Part shown: in pieces, positions 1 to 8,160 of the stretch
Layout of the letters: each line of letters opens with the position of its first letter
How positions within the stretch are numbered: position 1 is the first letter of the stretch
Assembly: GCA_050952725.1 (NCBI GenBank)
Contig: JBMNLN010000001.1
Coordinates: 682,001 to 746,000, forward strand
Length of the DNA: 64,000 nt
From: JAQWCH01 sp050952725
GTDB taxonomy: Bacteria > Bacillota_I > Bacilli_A > RFN20 > CAG-826
Direction of reading: 5' to 3'
Made by a program: the position numbers and the translations under genes
The notes under the pieces: model-generated
What the model saw: only the letters and a program-made list of their open reading frames with translations
Databases searched by the model: none
Told to the model about the DNA's origin: nothing

Positions 1-315
1 AAACGGCGGATTGGGGAACTTTTTCCTCTCCTTGAAGAAGTCTATGCGGCTTATAATTCGCGCATTCCCACTTCATTATTAAATCAAGTTATCCAAGAAG
101 CCCAAGTTTTAAATCCCGCCCCTTATTTTAATAAAGGCCGCTTAAAAATCTATTACGGATCGCAAACCGATGTTGCACCTCCAACTTTTGTTTTATTTGT
201 CAACAATCCGAAATTTCTCCACTTTTCCTATAAACGCTTTTTAGAAAACCGCCTCCGTGAATCATTCAATCTTTTGGGGACTCCAATTAAAATCATCTGT
301 CGCGAACGGAAATAA
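1..315 (+). CDS. der: GTPase Der (EngA), C-terminal end only
   Basis: Only the last 104 residues lie in the window; the gene begins before base 1. The visible part is the KH-like C-terminal domain of Der, the double-GTPase needed for late 50S ribosomal subunit assembly. The stretch FVLFVNNPKF followed by HFSYKRFLENRLRE and a GTPIKI end is the family's usual C-terminus, and the stop is at 313-315. The G domains cannot be seen. In Bacillus, der also lies close upstream of the HU gene, which agrees with the next gene here. No clear terminator follows it. Confidence 0.93.
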   Translation, partial: KRRIGELFPLLEEVYAAYNSRIPTSLLNQVIQEAQVLNPAPYFNKGRLKIYYGSQTDVAPPTFVLFVNNPKFLHFSYKRFLENRLRESFNLLGTPIKIICRERK

Positions 316-607
316 AGCGGTGGTGAAATTAAGAAATCAACTTATTTTTTTATAAAATTTGGAAATATTATCAGATTTTTTAATTTTTTCTACGTTGGCT
401 TAGAAATTGTAATTCAAAGAGGAAAATTGATAAAAAACCCTAAAAATATAATGTTTTTTATAAATATCCCTTTTTTCTCCAGTTGACTTTTTGAAGAAAA
501 AACTAGATAAAATCGCGAATGATTTTTAGATAAAAACGGGAAATGTGTTGTATTTATCAACATATTATGATAATTTGAAAGTGCCTGATTAAAACGGAGG
601 TAATATA

Positions 608-880
608 ATGAACAAGGTTGATTTAATTGATCTCGTAGCGGCCAAAGCCCACATTACGAAGAAAGAAGCGGAAGCGGCCATCAACGCTTTAGTTGAAGGC
701 ACGGAAGAAGCACTCGTTCGTGGTGAAGACGTCAAAGTTTCTGGCTTCGGAAGCTTCGCAGTGAAACAACGCGCTGCCCGCAAAGGCGTCAATCCCAAAA
801 CCGGGAAAGCGATTGACATTCCTGCGACGAAGGCTGTTGTCTTCAAACCATCCAAGCTCTTAAAAGAAAAAGTTCAATAA
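608..880 (+). CDS. hup: HU family DNA-binding protein
   Basis: A 90-residue histone-like protein that bends and compacts DNA as a dimer in the nucleoid. The N-terminal helices (MNKVDLIDLVA, then KKEAEAAINAL), the GFGSF turn and the KTGKAIDIPA arm with its intercalating proline are all in place, and the length is normal. The start has a strong ribosome binding site (ACGGAGG) seven bases upstream. A -10-like TATGAT lies at 566-571 in the 292-base AT-rich gap after der, with no convincing -35. The gene stands alone and ends at a strong terminator. Confidence 0.97.
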   Translation: MNKVDLIDLVAAKAHITKKEAEAAINALVEGTEEALVRGEDVKVSGFGSFAVKQRAARKGVNPKTGKAIDIPATKAVVFKPSKLLKEKVQ

Positions 881-899
881 CTGATTAAGAATTGGAAAT

Positions 900-928
900 G
901 AGGGTGAAATAAATCACCCTCTTTTTTT
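900..928 (+). terminator. Terminator of the HU gene
   Basis: Perfect 8-bp stem GAGGGTGA/TCACCCTC with a six-base loop, followed by seven T. Confidence 0.95.
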
Positions 929-955
929 ATCGCAAATCGGCTAAAATAAAAGTGT

Positions 956-1630
956 ATGGACCAACATGTTTTAAAGACCTATTTTGATTTAATTCCTCTT
1001 TTTGCATCAGAGGGTTTCCATCTTTATCTAGTTGGAGGGGCGGTCCGCGATTATCTTTTAGGGCTCCAACCTGATGATTTTGATTTGGCAACCGATGCTA
1101 CTCCGGAACAAATGATGGAATTTCTCCCCGATGCCAAAATAACCTTTGCGCGGTTTGGTAATGTGCAATTTAGTTTTAATCATCAGCTTTTCGATGTTAC
1201 AACTTTACGCAAGGAAGGGGATTATCGCGATTTACGCCATCCATCCAAAGTCCATTTTGTCCAAAATATCAGTGAAGATTACCAACGACGCGATTTTACG
1301 ATTAACGCTTTGTATCTGAGTGAGGATGGGAAAATCCACGATTTCACCACAGGAATTTCCGATTTAGCAAATGGTATTATTCGCATGATTGGTGACCCGC
1401 TTATCCGTTTAAAAGAAGACCCCCTGCGCATTTTACGGGCCTTAAGGCTTCAAGTGACTTATGGATTTAAACTTGAAGAGTCCTTAAAGGAGGCGATGAG
1501 AGAATTATCTCACCTCGTGAGTAGACTCACACCGGCAAAAATCAATTGCGAAATCATGCGGATGGAAGAAATTGACAAAGAAAAAACGCAGCAATTGCTT
1601 TTGCGGTTTGGACTAAAAAGCCGATATTAA
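956..1630 (+). CDS. CCA tRNA nucleotidyltransferase-like protein, short form
   Basis: Member of the class II poly(A) polymerase/CCA-adding family, which rebuilds the tRNA 3' CCA end. The head domain is complete: LVGGAVRDYLLG near residue 25, the metal-binding DDFD near 40, RRDFTINAL near 115 and the neck motif EDPLRILRALR near 155. The protein is only 224 residues, while family members usually have about 380-450, so the body and tail domains that position the tRNA are missing. It ends cleanly 26 bases before dnaD, so no lost fragment follows. There is no ribosome binding site; a -10-like TAAAAT at 942-947 sits just before the ATG, suggesting a leaderless message. It may be a minimal enzyme or a decayed one. 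Confidence 0.85.
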   Translation: MDQHVLKTYFDLIPLFASEGFHLYLVGGAVRDYLLGLQPDDFDLATDATPEQMMEFLPDAKITFARFGNVQFSFNHQLFDVTTLRKEGDYRDLRHPSKVHFVQNISEDYQRRDFTINALYLSEDGKIHDFTTGISDLANGIIRMIGDPLIRLKEDPLRILRALRLQVTYGFKLEESLKEAMRELSHLVSRLTPAKINCEIMRMEEIDKEKTQQLLLRFGLKSRY

Positions 1631-1656
1631 TTATGCTAGAATACGAAAGGTAGGAA

Positions 1657-2310
1657 ATGACGATGAATATGATTCCCGATGCTTTAGATTTTCGTTACAT
1701 GCTCTTTGATTATTACAAGAAAATTGGAATGAGTGAGGAGCAACTGGCGGTCGTGGTCATGATCGACCATTTTTTGCAGCAGGGAAATCGCCTTGTGACC
1801 GCGGAAACCTTAGTTTTAAAAATGAATTATCCCATTCAGCACATCGATCAAATTCTCGTCAGTTTATTAAACCAAGGTTATTTGGATTACGCGAATGTCA
1901 AAGGGGAAATGGAAACTAGTCTCTTTCCTTTAAAAACGCGGCTATATCGTGAATTCCAACTCGATTTGGCGCATGCGCAGGAAATCGGTGAACCCAATTT
2001 ACAAAATCAAATTCAAAACGTCTTAAATGTTTATCAAAAAGAATTAGGCCGGAGTTTATCCCCGGTGGAAATTCAGCGGGTTCGCGAATGGTTTAGTTAT
2101 GGCTATGCTGAAACGATGATAATCGACGCCTTGCGCGAAGCTTTAAAAAGAAATCGCCGTTCGATTCGCTCCATCGATAAAATTCTTTTGCAATGGGCGA
2201 CGGCAAGTGACCATGAAAAAGAAGGTCTTTCGCTCTTGAGTGAGACGAATAAAAAAGATATTCGCACGGCGATTGAAGAAGTCAATCAAAAACTCCAAGA
2301 CAATGAATAA
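1657..2310 (+). CDS. dnaD: DnaD-like replication initiation protein
   Basis: A 217-residue primosome protein. Proteins of this family help load the replicative helicase at oriC and at restarted forks. The N-terminal part (about 1-100) reads as a winged helix (AETLVLKMNY, then a short repeat region), and residues 110-200 match the DnaD/DnaB C-terminal domain, ending in the signature SIRSIDKILLQW. The following gene nth overlaps its stop codon, as in the B. subtilis dnaD-nth pair. AGG-rich sequence (GAAAGGTAGGAA) precedes two close in-frame ATGs at 1657 and 1663; the first was taken. Confidence 0.85.
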   Translation: MTMNMIPDALDFRYMLFDYYKKIGMSEEQLAVVVMIDHFLQQGNRLVTAETLVLKMNYPIQHIDQILVSLLNQGYLDYANVKGEMETSLFPLKTRLYREFQLDLAHAQEIGEPNLQNQIQNVLNVYQKELGRSLSPVEIQRVREWFSYGYAETMIIDALREALKRNRRSIRSIDKILLQWATASDHEKEGLSLLSETNKKDIRTAIEEVNQKLQDNE

Positions 2311-2941
2311 ACGTGAAAAACTCAATCTCGCCCTATCTTATTTTGACGAACTTTTTCCACATGCTCATTGCGAACTCAACTATCGTCGGGATTATGAATT
2401 AGTCATCGCGGTGATGCTTAGCGCTCAGACGACCGATGAGAGCGTGAATTTTGTCACTGCGAAACTCTTTTCCCGTTTTCCTTCTCTTAATGCCTTAGCT
2501 AATGCCGCAATCACCGACCTTGAGAATGAAATTCGCACTTTAGGATTATTCCGCAATAAAGCGAAAAACATCAAAGGAATCGCCCACAAACTGATCAGTG
2601 ATTTCTCTGGCAAAGTGCCCCGAGACAAAGCGGCTTTAATGGAACTTCCAGGAGTCGGCAATAAAACCGCCAATGTGATTCGCGCGGAACTTTTTCGCAT
2701 TCCAGAATTTGCTGTCGATACGCATGTTGCTCGCGTCAGTAAACGCCTAGGATTTGTTAAACCTAGCGATGATGTGGACGCCATTGAAAAGAAAATGCGG
2801 AAACTCTTACCTGAGGAAAAGTATATTAAAACTCATCATCAGATGATTCATTTTGGCCGTTATTTTTGTAAAGCCAGGCAACCCAACTGTCAAAACTGCC
2901 GTTTACGAGAGATTTGTCAAGAAAAAAATAAAAAGATATAA
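2303..2941 (+). CDS. nth: Endonuclease III (DNA glycosylase/AP lyase)
   Basis: Base-excision repair enzyme that removes oxidised pyrimidines and nicks the abasic site. The 212-residue protein has the helix-hairpin-helix LPGVGNKTANV with the catalytic lysine, the VDTHVARV segment with the catalytic aspartate, and a C-terminal C-x6-C-x2-C-x5-C cluster that binds a 4Fe-4S centre. An in-frame start exists at 2240, but 2303 gives the normal N-terminus (NKREKLNLALSYF) and overlaps the dnaD stop, suggesting translational coupling. It runs head-on into recU with no spacer: the two stop codons are adjacent. Confidence 0.96.
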   Translation: MNKREKLNLALSYFDELFPHAHCELNYRRDYELVIAVMLSAQTTDESVNFVTAKLFSRFPSLNALANAAITDLENEIRTLGLFRNKAKNIKGIAHKLISDFSGKVPRDKAALMELPGVGNKTANVIRAELFRIPEFAVDTHVARVSKRLGFVKPSDDVDAIEKKMRKLLPEEKYIKTHHQMIHFGRYFCKARQPNCQNCRLREICQEKNKKI

Positions 2942-3520
2942 CTAGAAATAGAGACGCTCGACCACGGAAAGATAATCAAGGGAGGGATTCAACCTCTCTT
3001 CGATTAAATGGCCGTATTCCTTGATTTTCGCGTAGGGAATCGAGCGGCGTTTCCCATATTTAAAAACTTCGATGACGAATTTGGCATCAAGGAGATAAAT
3101 CTCTTGATGCGAGACAAAATTGATTAAGAAAAAAGCAATCCCGCCATGGGAAATGACTTTTTCTAAATGTTCAATTTGGTGCTTGGTGATGTTCGCTAGA
3201 GGGAATGCGGTTTTTGAAAGGGTAGATTTCACCTCGAAATCGAGGTATTTTCCGCGATAAACCCCGTTATAATCGGCGGTCGATTGTTTTTCGAAAAAAG
3301 CCTCTTTAATTTTGGCCCCCTTAGTATAATCGACTTTAACGACGCGAATTGGCGTTGGTCTTTTGGTGATGACCGCCCTGTCAATTTCGCGGTAATAAGC
3401 GTTGGATTGGTTGATGAGGGCTTCAAATTTCATCCCGCGATTCGCAAGACTTGTCTCAGTTAAAACGACCTTTTTTGGCGTTTTCTTACTCATTTTTTTT
3501 CCATTTGGATAGTTGATCAT
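2942..3520 (-). CDS. recU: Holliday junction resolvase RecU
   Basis: Cuts four-way junctions during recombination and works with RuvAB and RecA in Gram-positive bacteria. The 192 residues include NRGMKFEALINQSN at the start of the fold, the nuclease core around DYNGVYRGKYLDFEVKST (metal-binding D and E, catalytic K) and the conserved HQIEHL segment. The start at 3520 has an AAAGGAG site and overlaps the stop of the exonuclease gene upstream, so the two are probably cotranslated. RecU close to dnaD, nth, gpsB and rnpB is a typical Bacilli arrangement. Confidence 0.94.
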   Translation of the reverse strand: MINYPNGKKMSKKTPKKVVLTETSLANRGMKFEALINQSNAYYREIDRAVITKRPTPIRVVKVDYTKGAKIKEAFFEKQSTADYNGVYRGKYLDFEVKSTLSKTAFPLANITKHQIEHLEKVISHGGIAFFLINFVSHQEIYLLDAKFVIEVFKYGKRRSIPYAKIKEYGHLIEERLNPSLDYLSVVERLYF

Positions 3521-4266
3521 TTTTTCTCCTTTAACGGGGTAATCGCCTGGCGAATTTCATAATCGAAATCCTCGGGGGTTACCGTCTTCCCCTTTAATAA
3601 ATTGTGAACAACAGTCCGAATTGGTGTCGGTAGTTTGGATGATTTTGCTAAAAGATTTTTATATTCGCGAAGAATGATATCGCTTCTTTTTAAAAAAGCG
3701 TCATATAAGTAGGCGAGATTTAAAGCGTCATAGTACGGATTGTGAGCAGTTCCTGTAAAGGGAATTTCGAAGCATTCACAGTAATTAGCTAGCGAGAGCG
3801 GATTGCCTTTTCCATCTTTGACAAACCCAGAAATTACCGCGCTTAAGTCGAAAAAGTTTTTCCCAATGCGTTCAACTATGCTTCGATCGGCATCAGGCGA
3901 ATGCCGTAATGATTGATTGAAAATGCGCAGATCATGATTGCCAAAAGTGACAAAAGCTAATTGAGAAAAAACTTCCTCACCTCCCACATAGTTGACAAGT
4001 TCAATTAAGGCATTAGGATAACTAATCCCTTTTTCTTTTAAAAGTTCCTCGGTGATTCCGGTCAACTTTTTGACGTAATTACCAATGCGATGATGAGGTC
4101 GCACATAAATGTTGAAAGGATGGGCCAACTCTTTGATGGTCTTATCCTCATTTAGAGTGGCTAAAATTGCACTAAGAGCGATTAATTCATGAGATTCTTG
4201 CGTTCCTTCTAAATCAAGAAAGAGAAGTTGCTCGTACTTTTCGAGTTTTTTATAAAAGGTTTTCAT
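3517..4266 (-). CDS. DEDDh-type 3'-5' exonuclease
   Basis: A 249-residue protein of the DnaQ-like RNase H fold. The exonuclease motifs are in order: LDLEGT near residue 15 (the D-x-E pair), GNHDLRIFN near 115 (second D) and HNPYYDALNLAYL near 180 (H-x4-D). Relatives include KapD and the DNA polymerase III epsilon-like exonucleases, so the substrate could be DNA or RNA. A TTG start at 4320 is possible, but an extended -10 element (TG-T-TATACT) lies between it and the ATG at 4266, so 4266 is preferred. It is the first gene of a two-gene unit with recU. Confidence 0.8.
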   Translation of the reverse strand: MKTFYKKLEKYEQLLFLDLEGTQESHELIALSAILATLNEDKTIKELAHPFNIYVRPHHRIGNYVKKLTGITEELLKEKGISYPNALIELVNYVGGEEVFSQLAFVTFGNHDLRIFNQSLRHSPDADRSIVERIGKNFFDLSAVISGFVKDGKGNPLSLANYCECFEIPFTGTAHNPYYDALNLAYLYDAFLKRSDIILREYKNLLAKSSKLPTPIRTVVHNLLKGKTVTPEDFDYEIRQAITPLKEKK

Positions 4267-4379
4267 GTTATTTTCCTGCCTTTCAAGTATAACATACTCG
4301 CTTAAAGAACTTTCTTTCAAATTTCATCAATTGATTAGAAGGTCGTTATGAAAATTAAGTTTTTTATCAAGTGCCTCGA

Positions 4380-4408
4380 TTGCTTTAAAATCGATAAGTA
4401 AGTATAAT
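4380..4408 (+). promoter_or_regulatory. Promoter of gpsB
   Basis: TTGCTT (4380-4385), 17-base spacer, TATAAT (4403-4408). The start codon is 24 bases downstream. Confidence 0.75.
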
Positions 4409-4431
4409 TAACCAAGTGGAGAGGGCGCGCG

Positions 4432-4794
4432 ATGAAAGAGAAAAAAAATCTCACAAGTGAAGACATTTTACTGAAGAAATTCGGAGCGTGCCAATCGGGT
4501 TATAATCCCGAAGAAGTCGACCGTTTTCTCGATCAAGTCCTACTGGAATTCCAGCGGTTAGAGAAAATGTTGGCGGAATATATTCCCCTACTTGTGGAAG
4601 AAATTAAGGAATTGCGCACAACGGCGAAAAAGTATGATGAACTCCTCCTTCGTTATCAAAATTTAGAGAAGAAGGTCCATCGTCTCGATAAGAATCCGTA
4701 TACTGCGGAAGCCAAACTCGACTTATTAATGCGGATTGATGCCTTGGAAAAAGCTCTCTATAAGTTGGGCAAAGACCCAGCTAAAATCAAGTGA
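4432..4794 (+). CDS. gpsB: GpsB/DivIVA-domain cell division protein
   Basis: A 120-residue coiled-coil protein. Members of this family sit at the septum or poles and guide cell-wall enzymes during division. The N-terminal membrane-contact motif GYNPEEVDRFLDQV (about 22-35) is the DivIVA/GpsB signature, and the rest is predicted coiled coil (EEIKELRTTAKKYDELL and on). The start has GGAGAGG upstream. As in B. subtilis, where gpsB lies beside rnpB, the RNase P RNA begins a few bases after the stop. If the organism is wall-poor, the presence of this gene is informative. Confidence 0.85.
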   Translation: MKEKKNLTSEDILLKKFGACQSGYNPEEVDRFLDQVLLEFQRLEKMLAEYIPLLVEEIKELRTTAKKYDELLLRYQNLEKKVHRLDKNPYTAEAKLDLLMRIDALEKALYKLGKDPAKIK

Positions 4795-4798
4795 AGAA

Positions 4799-5140
4799 AA
4801 TCGATCCGGACAACCGCTGATGGCTAAGCCATTAGAGGAAAGTCCATGCTCGCACGCGCTGCGATGCGCGTAGTGATTACGCTAGCGAAAACAATAACGC
4901 TAGGCTTAGAGGAGTCTAAGACGGCGGAAGAAACCCTAAACCTTCGGGCATGGGCGCCTTCCTGAAAGTGCCACAGTGACGGAGTTATTTGGAAACAAAT
5001 AAGTGGAACGTTGGTAAACCCCGTAAGCGAGAAACCCAAATTTTGGTCGGGGAAATCGTCGATGAGAAATGAATCAAAGACGGTATGCATTGCATAGATA
5101 AATGGTTGTCTAGAACAGAACATGGCTTATGAGATCGATA
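4799..5140 (+). ncRNA. rnpB: RNase P RNA, Bacillus type
   Basis: Catalytic RNA that matures tRNA 5' ends. The universally conserved segments are present: GAGGAAAGTCC at 4835-4845 followed by ATGCTCGC, GAAAGTGCCACAGTGACGGAG near 4964-4984, GCGAGAAACCCAAATTTTGG near 5028-5047 and ACAGAACATGGCTTA at 5115-5129. The outer helix P1 pairs ATCGATC (4800-4806) with GATCGAT (5133-5139). Total length of about 340 and the order of segments match type B RNase P RNAs. It lies only a few bases after the gpsB stop and its 3' end is about 20 bases before the pgsA start, so RNA processing must separate it from the mRNA. Confidence 0.97.
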
Positions 5141-5158
5141 CTCACTGAAAGAGAAAAA

Positions 5159-5785
5159 ATGAATCTACCAAACAAAATTACGACGTTTAGAATGGTGATG
5201 GTTGCCCTAATTGCAATCATGTTGCTTTTTCCCTATCAAGCTTTAAATATTGTGATTCCCAATGTTTTTGGTGAAGTAAATCTCATCTACTTCATCGTTT
5301 TTTGGCTATATCTAGTTGCTGCTTTAAGTGATTTTGTCGACGGTTATCTAGCGCGTAAGCATCAAATGATTACCAATTATGGAAAGTTTATGGATCCAAT
5401 CGCGGATAAACTTCTAGTCAACTCCTTATTGATTATTCTTTTAGTTCCCAAGCACACTGCCGCTTATGATAATCCAAATCAAATGGCAATTAGCTTACTT
5501 GCGGTGATTATTATGATTGCCCGCGATTTAATCGTCGATGGATTGCGCTTAGTCGCAGCCTCGAGAAACATCGTCCTTGCCGCGAATATCTTTGGTAAAA
5601 TTAAGACGGTCTTGCAGATGGTTGCCATTGGGGCGGTGTTATTAAACGACTGGCCTTTTGCATTGATTTACGGATATAATCCTCCTATAAACGTTGCGCA
5701 AATTCTCGTTTATCTTGCGGCTTTAGCCTCGCTGCTTAGCGGAGTTATCTACGTGATGCAAAATCGACATATTTTAAAGGATTGA
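5159..5785 (+). CDS. pgsA: CDP-diacylglycerol-glycerol-3-phosphate phosphatidyltransferase
   Basis: Membrane enzyme that makes phosphatidylglycerol phosphate, the entry to phosphatidylglycerol and cardiolipin. The CDP-alcohol phosphotransferase motif D-G-x2-A-R-x8-G-x3-D-x3-D is intact in DGYLARKHQ...GKFMDPIADK (about residues 60-85), with several hydrophobic helices around it. The 208-residue length fits. An earlier in-frame ATG at 5129 falls inside the RNase P RNA, so the ATG at 5159 (MNLPNKITTFRM, the normal N-terminus) was chosen. CinA follows four bases after the stop, as in Bacilli. Confidence 0.95.
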   Translation: MNLPNKITTFRMVMVALIAIMLLFPYQALNIVIPNVFGEVNLIYFIVFWLYLVAALSDFVDGYLARKHQMITNYGKFMDPIADKLLVNSLLIILLVPKHTAAYDNPNQMAISLLAVIIMIARDLIVDGLRLVAASRNIVLAANIFGKIKTVLQMVAIGAVLLNDWPFALIYGYNPPINVAQILVYLAALASLLSGVIYVMQNRHILKD

Positions 5786-5789
5786 GAAT

Positions 5790-6263
5790 ATGAGAAAAGA
5801 AGAACTGTTAAAGAGATTTGAATTAAAAGGTTTGACACTCGGTAGCGTTGAATCGCTCACGGGCGGATTATTTGCGGCGGCGATTACTAGTGTTCCTGGG
5901 GCCTCCATTGTCTTTCGCGGGGGCCTGATCACCTACGATGCTCATTTGAAATATCGCATCGCGGAAGTCTCCACCGACATTATTGAAAAACGCGGAGTTA
6001 TCTCGGGACAATGTGCCCGCGATATGGCTGAAAATGGTCTGCGCATCCTCGATGTTGATGTCTGTATTTCCCTCACGGGAAATGCGGGACCTTCCGCCTT
6101 AGAAGGTAAACCAGTGGGCCTTGTTTATATTGGCCTTTCGATAAAGGAAAGAACCACGATTGTCCAGAAATATAAATTTCAAGGCAATCGCCAAGAAATT
6201 CGCGATCAAGCCGTTCAAGCCGCGATTGATTTGATTTATACACATTTACTTGATACAAAATAG
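5790..6263 (+). CDS. CinA C-terminal domain protein (NMN amidohydrolase family)
   Basis: A 157-residue protein that corresponds to the C-terminal PncC domain of CinA only; the N-terminal MoCF-like domain is absent. PncC proteins deamidate nicotinamide mononucleotide in NAD recycling. Visible family marks are the SVESLTGGLFAAAITSVPGAS stretch near 20-40, the YDAHLKY segment and SLTGNAGPSALEGKPVGLVYIGL near 95-115. It lies between pgsA and recA, its usual place in Bacilli. Enzymatic activity is inferred from the family. Confidence 0.88.
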   Translation: MRKEELLKRFELKGLTLGSVESLTGGLFAAAITSVPGASIVFRGGLITYDAHLKYRIAEVSTDIIEKRGVISGQCARDMAENGLRILDVDVCISLTGNAGPSALEGKPVGLVYIGLSIKERTTIVQKYKFQGNRQEIRDQAVQAAIDLIYTHLLDTK

Positions 6264-6306
6264 ATACTAATTTTCTATGTAATGATGAGAAAAAGGAGAA
6301 CAAAAT

Positions 6307-7299
6307 ATGGCAAAAGATGAAAAAAAAGTTAATCAATTAGAGGATGTTTTAAAAAATATCGAGAAAACCTTTGGGAAGGGGTCTGTGATGAAACTGGGAG
6401 ATCGTCCCGCGGTCAAGGTCGATGTGATTCCTAGTGGTTCCCTTTTATTAGACCAAGCCTTAGGAGTAGGGGGGTATCCCAAAGGACGGATTATTGAAAT
6501 TTATGGACCGGAAAGCAGTGGGAAAACAACCCTAGCTCTGCACGCGATTGCTGAAGCGCAAAAACTCGGTGGGAAAGCGGCTTTTGTCGATGCGGAACAC
6601 GCAATTGACCCTGAATACGCGCATAATCTCGGTGTTAACACCCAAGAATTAATTCTCTCGCAACCTGATTCGGGTGAGCAAGCTTTAGAAATTACCCAAA
6701 TGCTCGCTTCTTCCGGGGCTTTTGATATTATTGTCATCGACTCGGTTGCCGCTTTAGTACCCCAAGCGGAACTCGATGGAGAAATGGGTGATACCCAAGT
6801 CGGCTTACAAGCCCGCTTAATGTCAAAAGCGATGCGAAAGCTCGCTGGTGTTCTCTCTAAAAGTGAAACGACAGTTATTTTCATCAATCAATTACGCGAA
6901 AAAGTCGGAATTTTTTATGGTAATCCCGAAACCACCAGTGGTGGACGAGCTTTAAAATTTTATGCGACCATCCGTCTTGATATCCGCCGGGCCGAAACAA
7001 TTAAAGATGGACCAAATTTAATCGGTAATACGGTCAATGTTCGCGTTGTTAAAAACAAAGTCGCTCCGCCATTTAAATCCTGCAAATTTGACATCATTTT
7101 CGGAAAGGGCATCTCGCAAATTGGAGAACTTCTCGATTTAGCAGTTGATTTTGAAATCATCAAAAAGAGCGGGTCTTGGTATGAGTATGCTGGAGAACGG
7201 ATGGGGCAAGGTCGTGAAGCCGCTAAGCGTTTCTTAGAGGAAAATGAAGAGGCGATGAAAGCTGTTAAAGAACAAGTCGTCCAAGCCATTCGCGGATAA
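6307..7299 (+). CDS. recA: Recombinase RecA
   Basis: Forms filaments on single-stranded DNA for strand exchange and triggers LexA self-cleavage where LexA exists. The 330-residue protein is of normal size, with Walker A GPESSGKT at 67-74, the Walker B-type IIVIDSVAAL, the MAW-like QARLMSKAMRKL region, loop L1 and the FINQLREKVG segment. The start has AAAAGGAG upstream. It is the last gene before a strong terminator. No SOS box was recognised in the 43-base gap after cinA. Confidence 0.99.
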   Translation: MAKDEKKVNQLEDVLKNIEKTFGKGSVMKLGDRPAVKVDVIPSGSLLLDQALGVGGYPKGRIIEIYGPESSGKTTLALHAIAEAQKLGGKAAFVDAEHAIDPEYAHNLGVNTQELILSQPDSGEQALEITQMLASSGAFDIIVIDSVAALVPQAELDGEMGDTQVGLQARLMSKAMRKLAGVLSKSETTVIFINQLREKVGIFYGNPETTSGGRALKFYATIRLDIRRAETIKDGPNLIGNTVNVRVVKNKVAPPFKSCKFDIIFGKGISQIGELLDLAVDFEIIKKSGSWYEYAGERMGQGREAAKRFLEENEEAMKAVKEQVVQAIRG

Positions 7300-7308
7300 A
7301 AAAACAAT

Positions 7309-7362
7309 AACTCCCCAGAGATTAAACTATTCAAAGTTTACAGGTTTAAGGGGAGTTTTTTT
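7309..7362 (+). terminator. Terminator of recA
   Basis: AACTCCCC (7309-7316) pairs with GGGGAGTT (7350-7357), and the 3' arm runs into a T tract. The loop contains a second small hairpin (AAACT..AGTTT), making a branched structure. Confidence 0.85.
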
Positions 7363-7431
7363 AATCGCTATAAAATAGTGAAAACACCTTGAGAAAGATT
7401 GTTAACTTCTAGTTTATTTCGTTATTTCTAA

Positions 7432-7460
7432 TTGAATTCAAGCCCTTAATTGACTAGAAT
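7432..7460 (+). promoter_or_regulatory. Promoter of the membrane protein gene at 7504
   Basis: TTGAAT (7432-7437), 17-base spacer, TAGAAT (7455-7460). This places transcription start near 7467, some 37 bases before the ATG. Confidence 0.65.
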
Positions 7461-7503
7461 GTTAATAGTTTGGTCGACGACCATAGAAAAGAAAGGAAAT
7501 TAT

Positions 7504-7986
7504 ATGAAAAAAAAGTTTAAAGCCTATCTTCCTATTATCGCTGGTGTAGTTTTAATTGTTGCTGCTCTGATGATTTTCCTCCCCAGTGCAATTAAACAAA
7601 CAACTACTCTTTTAGGGGTCACTAACGTGGAAGAGTATTACGGTCTTTTTGTTGTTTTCGGACACAAAGAGGATCCTGCGCTTAAGTTTAACTTTGGTGC
7701 GTTCTTAGGTTGGGTGCTACTTTTAGGAGCAGGGGTTATCTGTTTAATCGGTGCTCTTAATCGCAAACTAGGCATTCTCGTATTGCTCGCGGGCAATATT
7801 GCTGCTGTTGGCGCAGTTCTTGTTTTATTCACGGCAACTTTCTTTAGAGCATCAAACAACCTAATCAGTGGCGAAAATTTAAAATACACGATTGGAGTTG
7901 GCCCAATTTTAGGCGGCATTTTCGGACTAATCGGCGCTGCTGCGGCTGATTATGCTGGCGTCAAAGCCTTGATGAGTAAGAAATAA
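7504..7986 (+). CDS. Four-helix membrane protein of unknown function
   Basis: I do not recognise a family. The 160-residue protein has a short positive N-terminus (MKKKFKAYL) and four hydrophobic helices at about 8-26, 66-86, 90-112 and 128-150. A polar loop of some 35 residues lies between the first two. The ATG at 7504 has AAAGGAAA upstream; an in-frame start 54 bases earlier lies between the -10 box and that site and was rejected. It is monocistronic, with its own promoter and terminator. The helix pattern resembles small membrane proteins common in Mollicutes-like genomes, but no function can be assigned. Confidence 0.75.
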   Translation: MKKKFKAYLPIIAGVVLIVAALMIFLPSAIKQTTTLLGVTNVEEYYGLFVVFGHKEDPALKFNFGAFLGWVLLLGAGVICLIGALNRKLGILVLLAGNIAAVGAVLVLFTATFFRASNNLISGENLKYTIGVGPILGGIFGLIGAAAADYAGVKALMSKK

Positions 7987-8017
7987 AGCAAGACATTAAT
8001 TTCATATATCATCATAC

Positions 8018-8046
8018 AAAAGCCTAGGAACTACCTGGGCTTTTTT
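8018..8046 (+). terminator. Terminator
   Basis: AAAAGCCTAGG/CCTGGGCTTTTTT stem with one T-G pair, five-base loop AACTA and six T. Confidence 0.93.
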
Positions 8047-8102
8047 CGTATGCAGAGGTGAAATTTTTAGAAAAATCTCATAAATTATACCCTACAAAAC
8101 TA

Positions 8103-8131
8103 TTGCATTAAAATCGAAAACACGTTAACAT
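8103..8131 (+). promoter_or_regulatory. Promoter of the secreted protein gene at 8188
   Basis: TTGCAT (8103-8108), 17-base spacer, TAACAT (8126-8131). The -10 is off consensus at two positions. Its 3' part overlaps the left arm of an inverted repeat. Confidence 0.55.
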
Positions 8132-8160
8132 AGGAGACATGTTTATTTGTTAACGTTTTC
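8116..8160. repeat. Imperfect inverted repeat around the transcription start
   Basis: GAAAACACGTTAACA (8116-8130) faces TGTTAACGTTTTC (8148-8160). The arms match except for two extra bases in the left one, and are separated by 17 bases. The left arm covers the -10 box. Confidence 0.7.

Noticed and set aside
2425..2784. 119-codon antisense frame within nth
   Set aside because: Nth motifs are complete in the sense frame; the antisense product has no recognisable features. The same holds for antisense frames in recA and pduL.
4824..5123. 99-codon frame on the minus strand opposite RNase P RNA
   Set aside because: The plus strand holds all conserved segments of RNase P RNA; the frame is a by-product.
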